The position numbers were made by a program, and so were the translations under genes. The notes below the pieces were generated by a model that was given only the letters and a program-made list of their open reading frames with translations, had not been told where the DNA came from and did not search any database. Shown here piece by piece: positions 51,434-60,217 of a stretch of 64,000 nucleotides of DNA (positions within the stretch are counted from its first letter, which is position 1; every line of letters starts with the position of its first letter). The DNA is from Amycolatopsis umgeniensis (lineage in GTDB: Bacteria > Actinomycetota > Actinomycetes > Mycobacteriales > Pseudonocardiaceae): assembly GCF_014205155.1 (NCBI RefSeq), contig NZ_JACHMX010000001.1, forward strand, positions 62,001 through 126,000. Reading direction: 5' to 3'.

Positions 51434-53458
51434 TCAGGCGCCGGCGAGGCCGCGGCGCTCCAGCAGCGGCTCGATCTCCGGGTCGCGGCCGCGGAAGGCG
51501 CGGAAGGCGTCCATCGGGTCGATGCTGCCACCGCGTCCGAGCAGCTCACGGCGGAAGTGGTCGCCGTTCTCCCTGGTGAGCCCGCCGTTCTCGCGGAACC
51601 ACTGGACGGTGTCGGCGTCGAGGACCTCACTCCAGATGTAGGAGTAGTACCCGGCGCTGTAGCCGCCGCTGAAGACGTGCGCAAAATAGGTCGTGCGGTA
51701 GCGCGGCGGTACGGCTTCCAGCGCGACTCCGGCCTTGGTCAGCGCCTCGGCCTCGAACCGCTGGACGTCTTCGACGTTGTCCTCGGTGCCGAGCGCGTGC
51801 CATGCCTGGTCCAGCAGGGCCGCGGCGAGGTACTCGGTCGTGGAGAAGCCTTCGCCGTACTGCTGCGACGCCAGGAGCTTGTCGATCTGCTCCTGCGGCA
51901 GCGGCTCACCGGTCACGTGGTGCTTGGCGTAGTTGGCCAACACCTCGGGCCAGAGCATCCACATCTCGTTGACCTGCGAGGGGTACTCGACGAAGTCACG
52001 CGGGACGCTGGTTCCGGAGAACGTCGGGTACTGCACGTCCGACAGCAGCGAGTGAAGCGCGTGCCCGAACTCGTGGAAAGCGGTGACGACCTCGTCGAAG
52101 GTCAGCAGGGTCGGCTCACCCGACGGCGGCTTGGCGACGTTGAGCACGTTCACCACGACCGTTTTGGTGCCCAGCAGTTTCGTCTGGTCGACGAAGTTGT
52201 TCATCCAGGCGCCGCCGCGCTTCGAGTCGCGGGCATAGTAGTCGAGGAGGAACAGTCCGAGGGCCGTGCCGTCGGCGTCGAAGACCTCGAAGATCCGGAC
52301 CTCGGGGTGGTACTTCGGCAGGTCTTCCCGTTCGGTGAAGCTCAGGCCGTACAGATTCGACGCGGCGAAGAAGACGCCGTCGGTCAGCACCCGGTTCAGC
52401 TCGAAGTACGGGCGCAGCGCGGCGGTGTCGACCTCGAACCGGTCCTTGCGGACGCGCTCGGCGTAGAACGCCCAGTCCCACGGCCGCAGGATCGCGCCGG
52501 GGATGTCGGCCTCGAGGTAGCGCTGCAGTTCTTCGGCCTCCGCCTTGGCGTTGGCGACGGCGACCGGCGCGAGGCGTTCCAGCAGCCCGGCAGCGGCGGC
52601 GGCCGTCTTCGCCGTCTCGTCTTCGATGACGTACGAGGCGTGGTCGGGGAAGCCGAGCACGGCGGCCCGCTCGGCGCGCAGCCGGACCAGCTCGGCGACG
52701 ATCTGGTTGTTGTCGAACTCGTTGCCGCGGTTGCCACGCGAAACCGACGCGGTGAAGATCCGCTCGCGCAGCGCGCGGTCCTCCAGCGCCGCCAGCGCCG
52801 CCTGCGCCGTCGGCAAGGTCAGCTTGAGGACGTACTTGCCCACCTCGCCCGCGATCTCGTCGCCGCTCAACCCGGCGAGCTCCGCCACGTCGTCGACGAC
52901 GACAGCGAGTTCGTTCGTGTCCTTCAACAGGTTCTGCTGGAACCGGGTCGACAGGGTCGAAAGCTGCTCGTTCAGTTCGCGCAGGCGCTTCTGGTCGGCT
53001 TCGGGAAGCCCGGCCCCGGCGCGGCGGACTTCGGTGTGGTGACGCTCCAGCAAACGGAGCGACTCGGTGTCGAGACCGAGCTCGTCCTTGCGCTCGAACA
53101 GCATGTTGATCCGGGCGAACAGCGCGGGGTTCAGGTTGATCGCGTCGGCGTGCGCGGCCAGTCGCGGTGCCATTTCGGCCTGCACGCGCTGGATCTCGTC
53201 GTTCGCGTTCGATCCGGACAGATTGAAGAACACGCTGGAGACGCGGGACAGCAGCCTGCCGGCCTTCTCGAGCGCGGCGATGGTGTTCTCGAAGGTCGGC
53301 GGCTCGGCGGAACCGGCGATTTCGTCGATTTCGGCGGCGTGCTCGGCCAAGCCCGCTTCGAAGGCGGGCATGAAGTGCTCGTCGGTGATCCGGTCGAACG
53401 GAGGAAGGGCGTAGGGCAGCTCACTCGGCGCGGCGAACGGGTTGTCCTGCGAGATCAT
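51434..53458 (-). CDS. M3 family metallopeptidase (peptidyl-dipeptidase Dcp-like)
   Basis: A 674-residue zinc peptidase of the thimet oligopeptidase/Dcp family. The N-terminus FAAPSELPYALPPFDRITDE is typical of Dcp; the catalytic zinc motif is HEFGHALHSLL with His462, Glu463 and His466, and the third ligand is expected in VEYPSQVNEMW. It is cytoplasmic (no signal peptide) and degrades short peptides, normally removing dipeptides from the C-terminus. The ATG at 53458 is used; the intergenic gap to the next gene upstream is 104 bp. It is a housekeeping gene, convergent with the class V enzyme gene. Confidence 0.95.
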   Translation of the reverse strand: MISQDNPFAAPSELPYALPPFDRITDEHFMPAFEAGLAEHAAEIDEIAGSAEPPTFENTIAALEKAGRLLSRVSSVFFNLSGSNANDEIQRVQAEMAPRLAAHADAINLNPALFARINMLFERKDELGLDTESLRLLERHHTEVRRAGAGLPEADQKRLRELNEQLSTLSTRFQQNLLKDTNELAVVVDDVAELAGLSGDEIAGEVGKYVLKLTLPTAQAALAALEDRALRERIFTASVSRGNRGNEFDNNQIVAELVRLRAERAAVLGFPDHASYVIEDETAKTAAAAAGLLERLAPVAVANAKAEAEELQRYLEADIPGAILRPWDWAFYAERVRKDRFEVDTAALRPYFELNRVLTDGVFFAASNLYGLSFTEREDLPKYHPEVRIFEVFDADGTALGLFLLDYYARDSKRGGAWMNNFVDQTKLLGTKTVVVNVLNVAKPPSGEPTLLTFDEVVTAFHEFGHALHSLLSDVQYPTFSGTSVPRDFVEYPSQVNEMWMLWPEVLANYAKHHVTGEPLPQEQIDKLLASQQYGEGFSTTEYLAAALLDQAWHALGTEDNVEDVQRFEAEALTKAGVALEAVPPRYRTTYFAHVFSGGYSAGYYSYIWSEVLDADTVQWFRENGGLTRENGDHFRRELLGRGGSIDPMDAFRAFRGRDPEIEPLLERRGLAGA

Positions 53459-53562
53459 CGGTGTTGCTCCCGGGTCGTCGAAATCTGCTGTTCAGGCCAC
53501 CTTACGGGCAGTGAGGGGCCGGTGGATGCCGTCCGTGGCGGTGACGCCGCCGACGGAGCCGG

Positions 53563-54273
53563 TCACGCTCCGGTGGTACCGCCCACCACCGCGTCGGAGC
53601 TCTGCTTTCCCTTGCCTCGCTTGGCTTTGTCCTTGGGCGCCGGTGGGGCGATCCCGGCCAGGTCACCGCCGTTGTCGTTGACGCGCAACACGAACGGACG
53701 AGTCTCGGTGTAGCGGACCACCGAAACCGACGCCGGGTCGACCACGATCCGCTGGAACGCGTCGAGATGCTGGCCGAGCGCGTCGGCGAGGATCGACTTG
53801 ATCACGTCGCCGTGGCTGCACAGGAGCCAGACCGCGTTCTCGCCGTGCTTCGCGGTGATCCGGGCGTCGTGCGCGCGAACGGCCGCGACCGAACGCGCCT
53901 GCATCTCGGCCAGTCCTTCCCCGCCGGGAAAGACCGCGGCCGAGGGATGCGCCTGCACGACCCGCCACAGGGGTTCCTCGAACAGGTCCTTGAGCGCGCG
54001 ACCGGTCCAGTCGCCGTAGTCCACTTCGGACAATCCGGGCTCTTTGACCTTGTCCAGACCGCGCGCCTCGGCCAGCTTCGCGACCGTCTGGCGGCAGCGG
54101 AGCATCGGCGAGACCACCAGCTCGGCGAGCGGGACCGGCGCCAGCCGCTTCACGAGCGCCTCGGCCTGCGCCCGGCCGGTGTCGTCCAGCCCGACCTTGG
54201 GGGTGCGCCCGGCCAGGATGCCGGAACCGTTCGCCGTGGACTTGCCGTGGCGCAGAAGGATCACAGTACTCAC
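53563..54273 (-). CDS. Histidine phosphatase family protein (MSMEG_4193/Rv2135c-like)
   Basis: A 236-residue phosphoglycerate-mutase-like phosphatase. Catalytic RHG at residues 8-10 (VILLRHGKSTANGSG), LSEVDYGDWTGR with the acid, and a second His in LLCSHGDVIKS complete the active site; the C-terminus has a Lys-rich tail (PKDKAKRGKGK). It is the actinobacterial subgroup corresponding to M. tuberculosis Rv2135c. The GTG at 54273 begins the conserved strand and is preceded by GGGTGGG. It is downstream of uppP, as in mycobacteria; substrate unknown. Confidence 0.9.
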   Translation of the reverse strand: MSTVILLRHGKSTANGSGILAGRTPKVGLDDTGRAQAEALVKRLAPVPLAELVVSPMLRCRQTVAKLAEARGLDKVKEPGLSEVDYGDWTGRALKDLFEEPLWRVVQAHPSAAVFPGGEGLAEMQARSVAAVRAHDARITAKHGENAVWLLCSHGDVIKSILADALGQHLDAFQRIVVDPASVSVVRYTETRPFVLRVNDNGGDLAGIAPPAPKDKAKRGKGKQSSDAVVGGTTGA

Positions 54274-54335
54274 GTCGCCCACCCTACGTGTCGTGCTTTG
54301 CCTGCTCTCGCGTTTCGTCCTCTGGATGCGAGGGT

Positions 54336-55175
54336 TTACAGATGCGGACCGGCCTGCGGGTCCAGGACGCCGGTGAAGATCAGCACGAACAGCAGGACAC
54401 CGAGCACGAGCCGGTAGATCACGAACGGCACGAAGCTCTTGGTCTTGATGTACGACATCAGCCAGGCGATGACGGCGTAGCCGACGCCGAACGCGACCAG
54501 CGTCGCCAGGATCGTCGGCCCCCACTGGGCCGGGGCGCCGTCCTTGCCGATGTCGGTCAGCTTGTACAGGCCCGAGCCGAACACGGCGGGCAGCGCCAGC
54601 AGGAACGAGTATTCCGCCGCTTCCGCGCGGGTGTAGCCGAGCAGCAGCCCGGCGCTGGTGGTGCCGCCGGAGCGGGAGACACCCGGGATCAGGGCCAGCG
54701 CCTGTGCGAACCCGAACCCGAGGCCGTGGGGCACGGTCAGATGGTCGAGCGTGCGCTCCTGTCGTCCGATGCGGTCGGCCAGCAGGAGGATGAGGCCGAA
54801 CACGATCAGCGTGGTGGCTGTGATCCGCAGATCACGGAAGGTCTCGTCGATCGCGTCCTGCAGCAGCAGGCCCAGCACCACGATCGGCATCGAGCCGATG
54901 ATGATCAGCCAGCCGAGCCGCGCGTCCGGGTCGTGCCGCCAGTCCTTCTTGTAGATCGAGAAGAACCAGGCGCGGAGGATCTTCCCGATCTTGCTCGAGA
55001 AGTACAGGATGACGGCGAGTTCGGTGCCGATCTGGGTCACCGCGGTGAAAGCGGCGCCCGGGTCGTCCCAGCCGGCGAGCGCCGCGGTGATCCGCAGGTG
55101 CGCGCTGGACGAGATCGGCAGGAACTCGGTGAGGCCCTGGACGAGGCCGAGGACCAGTGCTTCGAACCATCCCAT
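54336..55175 (-). CDS. uppP: Undecaprenyl-diphosphatase
   Basis: A 279-residue polytopic BacA/UppP. Signature motifs: [20 protein letters not shown] (Glu-rich motif 1) and [20 protein letters not shown] (motif 2, PGxSRSG), both essential. It dephosphorylates undecaprenyl diphosphate in the membrane to recycle the carrier lipid for peptidoglycan synthesis and gives bacitracin tolerance. The ATG at 55175 overlaps the LLM oxidoreductase stop by 1 bp (TGATG), so the two are translationally coupled. This is core genome; Rv2136c is the mycobacterial counterpart. Confidence 0.96.
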   Translation of the reverse strand: MGWFEALVLGLVQGLTEFLPISSSAHLRITAALAGWDDPGAAFTAVTQIGTELAVILYFSSKIGKILRAWFFSIYKKDWRHDPDARLGWLIIIGSMPIVVLGLLLQDAIDETFRDLRITATTLIVFGLILLLADRIGRQERTLDHLTVPHGLGFGFAQALALIPGVSRSGGTTSAGLLLGYTRAEAAEYSFLLALPAVFGSGLYKLTDIGKDGAPAQWGPTILATLVAFGVGYAVIAWLMSYIKTKSFVPFVIYRLVLGVLLFVLIFTGVLDPQAGPHL

Positions 55176-56221
55176 CAGGCGACACCGGCCAGTTCGATCG
55201 CTTCGGCGGCGACCTCGAGAGCGCGTGCGGAGCTCTCGGGGTCCGGCATGGCGGGTGCCACGGTCAGCGTCGTGGCCCCCGCCCCGGCGAAGGCCTGCAT
55301 CCGTTCGGCGATCCGTTCCTTGGGGCCGAGCAGCGACGTCGCGTCGATGAACTCCAGCGGGACGGCCGCCATGGCGCCCTCGTAGTCCTTGCCCAGGTAC
55401 TTCTGCTGGACGTCGGCGGCTTCGCGCTCGAAGCCCATCCGGCAGGCGAGCTGGTTGTAGAAGTTCTTCTCCCGGCTGCCCATCCCGCCGATGTACAGCG
55501 CCGCGTACCCGCGGACGGCGTCGGCGCAGGCCTTCCAGTCGTCACCGAGCACGAGCGGGACGGTGGGGACGATGTCGAAGCCCTCCAGCGAGCGGTCGGC
55601 CTTCTCGGCGCCCGCCTGGATCAGCTTGAGCTGCTCTCCGGCGTGCTCGGGCGAGAAGAACACCGGCAGCCAGCCGTTCGCGATCTCGCCGGTCAGTTCG
55701 AGGTTCTTCGGACCGATGGCGGCGAGGTACACGGGGATCTCTTCGCGCACCGGGTGGACGGTCAAGGTCAGCGCCTTGCCGGGCCCGCCGGGCAGCGGCA
55801 GCTGGAAGTGGTCACCGTCGTACCTGACCCGCTCACGGCTCAGCGCCTTGCGGACGATCTCGACGTATTCGCGCGTGCGGCCGAGCGGCGACGCGAACTT
55901 CACGCCGTGCCAGCCTTCCGAGACCTGCGGGCCGGACACCCCGAGGCCGAGGCGGAACCGGCCGCCCGAAAGCGTGTCCAGGGTCGCGGCGGTCATCGCG
56001 GTCATCGCGGGCGTCCGCGCCGGGATCTGCAGCACGGCGCTGCCCACGTCGATCCGTGAGGTCTGTGCCGCCACCCACGACAGCACCGTCGGCGCGTCCG
56101 AGCCGTACGCCTCCGCGGCCCAGACGACCGCGTAGTCCAGTTCGTCCGCCTTCTTCGCCAATGCCAGGTTGGCCGCGTCGTTGCCCGCGCCCCAATAGCC
56201 CAAATTCAGTCCGAGTCGCAC
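55175..56221 (-). CDS. LLM class F420-dependent oxidoreductase
   Basis: A 348-residue TIM-barrel flavin/F420 oxidoreductase of the luciferase-like monooxygenase family (TIGR03559 type). Landmarks: [60 protein letters not shown] and [21 protein letters not shown]420 is the likely cofactor given the subfamily and actinobacterial host; substrate unknown. The GTG at 56221 has GGAGG-like sequence upstream. It is first in a two-gene operon with uppP (TGATG overlap), a conserved but functionally unexplained pairing. Confidence 0.9.
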   Translation of the reverse strand: MRLGLNLGYWGAGNDAANLALAKKADELDYAVVWAAEAYGSDAPTVLSWVAAQTSRIDVGSAVLQIPARTPAMTAMTAATLDTLSGGRFRLGLGVSGPQVSEGWHGVKFASPLGRTREYVEIVRKALSRERVRYDGDHFQLPLPGGPGKALTLTVHPVREEIPVYLAAIGPKNLELTGEIANGWLPVFFSPEHAGEQLKLIQAGAEKADRSLEGFDIVPTVPLVLGDDWKACADAVRGYAALYIGGMGSREKNFYNQLACRMGFEREAADVQQKYLGKDYEGAMAAVPLEFIDATSLLGPKERIAERMQAFAGAGATTLTVAPAMPDPESSARALEVAAEAIELAGVA

Positions 56222-56358
56222 GGCGTGAATGTATCCAGCTGGGTGTCACTCCTCCGTTCAGGGTGTTGACACCGCGGTGACCCGGCCGGTGGTACTCGAT
56301 CACGACACGCTCACCTGCTCCGCGTCCCGCACTTGCCTTCCGGCTAGGCTCGCCCGTC

Positions 56359-57324
56359 GTGGAAAAGCGACAGCTCGGCCGGTCGGGACTGCGGGTCTCG
56401 CGGATGGCCCTCGGGACCATGACGTGGGGTGGCGACACCGACTCGGAGGAGGCGGCCAGCCAGCTGGTCGCGTTCGTCGACGCCGGGGGCACCCTGGTCG
56501 ACACCGCCGACATCTACGGCGAGGGCGAAAGCGAACGCGTCCTCGGCGCACTGCTCGGCGACCTCGTCCCCCGTGACGACATCGTGCTCGCCACCAAGGC
56601 CGTCGCGCGCCGGACCGACGGCCCGTTCGGCGGCGGGGCCTCGCGCGGCGCCCTGCTGAGCGCGCTCGAGGGTTCGCTGCGCCGCCTCGGCACCGATCAC
56701 ATCGACCTGTGGCAGCTGCACGCCTGGGACACCACCGTGCCGGTCGACGAGACCCTCGCCGCCCTCGACTACGCCGTGACCAGCGGCAAGGCCCGCTACG
56801 TCGGCGTCTCCAACTATTCCGGCTGGCAGCTGGCGACGGCCGCGGCCCGCAGTTCCGCGGTCGCCCCGCTGGTCTCGACGCAGGTCGAGTACTCGCTGCT
56901 GGAGCGCGGGGTGGACCGCGAGGTCGTCCCCGCCGCGGAGCACCACGGCATCGGGCTCCTGCCCTGGGCGCCGCTCGGCCGGGGTGTGCTCACCGGCAAG
57001 TACCGCACCGGGACGCCCGCCGATTCGCGCGGCGCTTCGAGTGTTTTCGCGGGTTATGTCGAACATCACCGGACCGATCGTGCGGCCAGGATCGTGCAGG
57101 CGGTCGCGACCGCGGCCGACGGGCTGGGCACCTCGCCGCTGGCCGTCGCGCTGGCGTGGGTCCGTGACCGGCCCGGAGTGGTCGCGCCCGTGGTCGGAGC
57201 CCGTGACACCGGTCAGCTGACCGGATCGCTCACGGCCGAGGAGATCACGCTCCCGCCCGCCATCCGATCGGCGCTCGACGACGTCAGCGCGATCGAGGTC
57301 GGGTACCCCGAACGCGGCCTCTGA
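56359..57324 (+). CDS. Aldo/keto reductase
   Basis: A 321-residue AKR with the (alpha/beta)8 barrel and conserved features RQLGRSGLRVSRMALGTMTW, VDTADIYGEGESERVLGALL (Asp and Tyr of the tetrad), VLATKAVARRTDGPFGG (Lys) and HIDLWQLHAWDTTVPVDETL (His). It reduces carbonyl compounds with NADPH in the cytoplasm; AKR11/12-like by its length. The GTG at 56359 follows the -10-like TAGGCT by 8 nt, so the transcript is probably leaderless. It is divergent from the LLM/uppP operon. Confidence 0.9.
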   Translation: MEKRQLGRSGLRVSRMALGTMTWGGDTDSEEAASQLVAFVDAGGTLVDTADIYGEGESERVLGALLGDLVPRDDIVLATKAVARRTDGPFGGGASRGALLSALEGSLRRLGTDHIDLWQLHAWDTTVPVDETLAALDYAVTSGKARYVGVSNYSGWQLATAAARSSAVAPLVSTQVEYSLLERGVDREVVPAAEHHGIGLLPWAPLGRGVLTGKYRTGTPADSRGASSVFAGYVEHHRTDRAARIVQAVATAADGLGTSPLAVALAWVRDRPGVVAPVVGARDTGQLTGSLTAEEITLPPAIRSALDDVSAIEVGYPERGL

Positions 57325-57517
57325 GCCGTTCCGTGTTCCTGGTGAACCCGCGTCCGCGATCGACGTCGACAGGGCGCTCGCTGGTCAGACAGCTCACGTC
57401 GAGCGGACAGGGCGCCCTGCCACCGCGATAGCGGGGCCTTCGGCCTATGCGGGCTCACGCCACGTATGGTCGTTTTCCGGGTACGACTCAGCTCCGCCGG
57501 CCGTTCCGATTACTGGA

Positions 57518-57537
57518 TTAGGTGACTGTTAGGTGAC
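57518..57537. repeat. Tandem TTAGGTGAC direct repeats
   Basis: TTAGGTGAC occurs twice, 11 bp apart (57518 and 57529), 76 bp before the lipoprotein start. A one-turn direct repeat may be a regulator or -35-region element; the owner is unknown. Confidence 0.5.
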
Positions 57538-57612
57538 ACAGACGTGACGCGGTGGGGTTCCTGGGGGATGCTGGACAGGTCCGTTCGACGAGTAGCAGGT
57601 GGAGGCACCAAG

Positions 57613-58626
57613 GTGGGTCGGCTGTCCGCCGTTTCCCGGATCGCGCTCCCGCTCGCCGGTGCCCTGGTGCTCTCGTCCTGCGGTACGGACGACACCCCGA
57701 ACGACACGCTCCAGATCGTGCAGAACCCCGTCGCGGTGACGGCGGCCGTCTCCCCCGCGGTGACGGTCAAGCCCGCCGGTTCCGTGTTCGCGGGGCCCGG
57801 GGTGAAAGCGCTGGCCACCGACGAGGTGAGCAAGACGCTGATCGTCGCCGTCTCGGAGCCGCCCTCGCTGCGCATCTACGATCTCGCCGCCCTGGACGCC
57901 CCGAAGACGACCGTGGCCTTGCCCGGCCCCGCTGAGCGTCTCACTGTCTCCGGTGAGCAGGTGCTCGCCAGCGTCCCGGGCAAGAGCCTCCTGGCGAAGG
58001 TCTCGCTGCCCGGCGGCGTGTTGGAGACGGTCCCGGTCGCGGGGCAGCCGTCGGCCGGGCTCGCCGACGGCGACGCGACGCTGGTCTCGGTCCGCGACCG
58101 CAAGGTCGTCGAGGTGCTGTCGAAGAACGCGGGCCCGAAGACCATCTCCGGCCAGATCTACAGCGCCGACGACGTGCTGAACACCGGTGACGGCGTCGTC
58201 GTCCTCGACAAACTGCGCACCGCCCTGTTCTCCGTCGACCTCGCCGAGGGCAAGATCGGCGAGGGCCTTCGCGCAGGCGACGGTGCGGCCAACGCGGTCA
58301 CCGACGATCTCGGGCGGGTCTTCGTCACCGACGCGCGAGCGGGCGCGCTGCTGGCGTTCTCCACGACACCGCTCCTGCTGCGCCAGCGTTACCCCGTCCC
58401 CGGCGGGGCGTACGGCATCGCCTACGACCGCAGCCGGGGTCTCGCCTGGGTCACCCTCACCGAGCGCAACGAGGTCGTCGGCTTCGACGTCCGCGGCGGA
58501 GAGCCGATCGAGAAGTACCGGTTCCCCACCCTGCGGCAGCCAGATTCGGTCACCGTCGACGAGCAGGGCGGCCGTGTGGTCGTCGGCTCGGCCATCGGAG
58601 AAGGGATCCAGGTGATCACGCCATGA
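57613..58626 (+). CDS. Beta-propeller lipoprotein (LppL-like)
   Basis: A 337-residue exported lipoprotein. The signal sequence VSRIALPLAGALVLSSCG has a lipobox LSSC with the lipidated Cys at residue 23. The rest is made of repeated beta-blades (LIVAVSEPPSLRIYDLAALD, LVSVRDRKVVEVLSKNAGPK, VFVTDARAGALLAFSTTPLL, VVGSAIGEGIQVITP), a YncE/SMP-30-like propeller. The GTG at 57613 is preferred because GGTGGAGG precedes it and the signal peptide starts there. It overlaps the DUF5703 gene by 4 bp (ATGA). It corresponds to M. tuberculosis Rv2138 (lppL). Its ligand is unknown. Confidence 0.85.
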   Translation: MGRLSAVSRIALPLAGALVLSSCGTDDTPNDTLQIVQNPVAVTAAVSPAVTVKPAGSVFAGPGVKALATDEVSKTLIVAVSEPPSLRIYDLAALDAPKTTVALPGPAERLTVSGEQVLASVPGKSLLAKVSLPGGVLETVPVAGQPSAGLADGDATLVSVRDRKVVEVLSKNAGPKTISGQIYSADDVLNTGDGVVVLDKLRTALFSVDLAEGKIGEGLRAGDGAANAVTDDLGRVFVTDARAGALLAFSTTPLLLRQRYPVPGGAYGIAYDRSRGLAWVTLTERNEVVGFDVRGGEPIEKYRFPTLRQPDSVTVDEQGGRVVVGSAIGEGIQVITP

Positions 58627-58844
58627 CAGTCGTTGACGAGGCGGTGGTCGAAGGGGATTGGGAGTACCGGCGGCTGCAGTTGCCTCCCGGCGTTTCCCGG
58701 CGGGCGGCGGCGACGCAGCTGTCGATCCACGCCGAGTTCGCCGGCTGGGAACTCTCGACCGTCCGGCTCTACTCCGATGGGACCCGGAGGGTGTGGTTGC
58801 GCCGCAAGCGCACCGCCACTCCCCTGCCCGGCCTGATCACCTGA
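58623..58844 (+). CDS. DUF5703 family protein
   Basis: A 73-residue protein with the DUF5703 pattern WEYRRLQLPPGVSRRAAATQ, then HAEFAGWELSTVRLYSDGTR and a basic end RRVWLRRKR. Small, soluble, alpha/beta; function unknown. The ATG at 58623 overlaps the lipoprotein stop by 4 bp, so it is translationally coupled. It is the counterpart of Rv2137c, next to lppL in mycobacteria. Its 3' end overlaps the convergent SRPBCC gene by 8 bp. Confidence 0.85.
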   Translation: MTVVDEAVVEGDWEYRRLQLPPGVSRRAAATQLSIHAEFAGWELSTVRLYSDGTRRVWLRRKRTATPLPGLIT

Positions 58845-59580
58845 AGACCCGGCCGAGCCAGTCCGCCCAGAGCTCGTCCTGTTTCGCGGGGTCGACGTCG
58901 CCGAACAGGTGATGCATCGCGACCATCGGCCCCTGGAAACCGCGGACGAAGCGCAGGAGCGCGTCCGCCGTCCGGATCCCGACGGTCTGCTCGTTCGCCA
59001 GGTAGACCTCGCCATCCACAGTGGACACCGATCCCGTGCTCAGCCGCACCCGGTCGCCCGTGTCCGGCCGCCCGGCGAGCCCCAGCTCGCGGCCCAACGC
59101 CAGCCAAGCGCGGTCCCAGTCTTCGATCACGGGCCCGAACATCGTCACCGGCACCGCCTGCCTGCCCGCGAAACCGTTGAGATACTCCACCAGGGTGCGG
59201 AGGAATAGCTCGCCACCGGCGCGCATCGCCTCGAACTCGTCTTCCCAGTCGTCGCCGGGCAGGAAGCCGCTCGTCACGGTCCGCAGCACGGTGCTGCCGC
59301 CGGAGCGGGCCTCGATCAGGAACTCGTAGGCGACGAATCGCCCGTCTTGCTCGGGTTCCGCGCCGTAGACGAGCCTTTCCAGCGGATCCCACGACGTGAT
59401 CGCGGACGTGGGTTCGTAGCCGCCGAACGCGGTCTTCACCGTGCCGCCGACGCCTCCGTCGACCTCGTTGCGCCCCATGAACCACGACGTGATCCCCGGC
59501 CCGGTCGCGATGGCGTCCCAGACCTGTTCCGGTGTCGCGTCGACCTCGACGCGGTCGGCGATTTCGAATTCGTGCCCCAC
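58837..59580 (-). CDS. SRPBCC (AHSA1-like) domain protein
   Basis: A 247-residue protein of the START/Bet v 1 superfamily. The N-terminal 150 residues carry the AHSA1 pattern IADRVEVDATPEQVWDAIAT, SWDPLERLVYGAEPEQDGRF and SGFLPGDDWEDEFEAMRAGG. The additional ~90 C-terminal residues may cap the ligand pocket. Ligand unknown. The GTG at 59580 directly abuts the stop of the ArsR-type gene (no intergenic base), so it is translationally coupled to it. ArsR/AHSA1 pairs are common in actinobacteria, and the regulator probably senses what the SRPBCC protein binds. Confidence 0.85.
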   Translation of the reverse strand: MGHEFEIADRVEVDATPEQVWDAIATGPGITSWFMGRNEVDGGVGGTVKTAFGGYEPTSAITSWDPLERLVYGAEPEQDGRFVAYEFLIEARSGGSTVLRTVTSGFLPGDDWEDEFEAMRAGGELFLRTLVEYLNGFAGRQAVPVTMFGPVIEDWDRAWLALGRELGLAGRPDTGDRVRLSTGSVSTVDGEVYLANEQTVGIRTADALLRFVRGFQGPMVAMHHLFGDVDPAKQDELWADWLGRVFR

Positions 59581-60177
59581 TCAGCGCTCCTCGGTCCCGG
59601 TTTTGACGCTCGGATGGACGGCGACGACGATCCGGTGATCGCGGCCCTGTTCGGCGCCTTCGTCGTGGTATTTGCTCACCAGGTTCGTGATCGCGACCGT
59701 GAGTTCTTCGGCGAACGCGGCCCTGTCGCCCGCGGACGAGAACCGCACCTCGCCGTCGATCGCGAAGGTCGCGACCCGCTTGCGCGCCTTCGTGGACCCG
59801 GTGATCAGCATGCCGACGTCGCGCACCAGCCTGCCGGCCACCGCGAGCAGCCAGCGTGCGGACAGCCGGTCCGGTGACTCGGCCGGGTCTGGCTGGACCG
59901 CGGACAACGCGGTCGGCGAGATCACGTAGGACGCCGCCGTCGCCCGCATCATGCGTTCGTTGACGTTGCCCTTGCGCCGCTCTTCGACGAGCTCGACCAG
60001 ACCGTGCTTTTCCAGCGCGCGCAGGTGGTAGTTCACCTTCTGCCGCGGCAGATCCACCCGCGCCGCCAGCATCGTGGCCGACGCGGGCTCCGCGAGCTCG
60101 GACAGCAGCCGGGCCCGGACCGGGTCCAGCGACACTTCGGCCGCTTCCGCGTCCTCGATCACCGCTACGGAGAACAT
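59581..60177 (-). CDS. ArsR-family HTH transcriptional regulator
   Basis: A 198-residue winged-helix regulator. The HTH is at about residues 15-75 (VSLDPVRARLLSELAEPASA, LPRQKVNYHLRALEKHGLVE), the rest a helical C-terminal domain. No metal-binding CxC is seen, so it is not a metal sensor. The ATG at 60177 is followed by an operon with the SRPBCC gene, which starts on the next base after its stop. It probably autoregulates; a 40-bp gap separates it from the alpha/beta hydrolase gene upstream on the same strand, so it may also be transcribed with that gene. Confidence 0.85.
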   Translation of the reverse strand: MFSVAVIEDAEAAEVSLDPVRARLLSELAEPASATMLAARVDLPRQKVNYHLRALEKHGLVELVEERRKGNVNERMMRATAASYVISPTALSAVQPDPAESPDRLSARWLLAVAGRLVRDVGMLITGSTKARKRVATFAIDGEVRFSSAGDRAAFAEELTVAITNLVSKYHDEGAEQGRDHRIVVAVHPSVKTGTEER

Positions 60178-60217
60178 GGCAAGAAGGTGCCACCGAAAAG
60201 AGAAATTGTCAAGGAAG

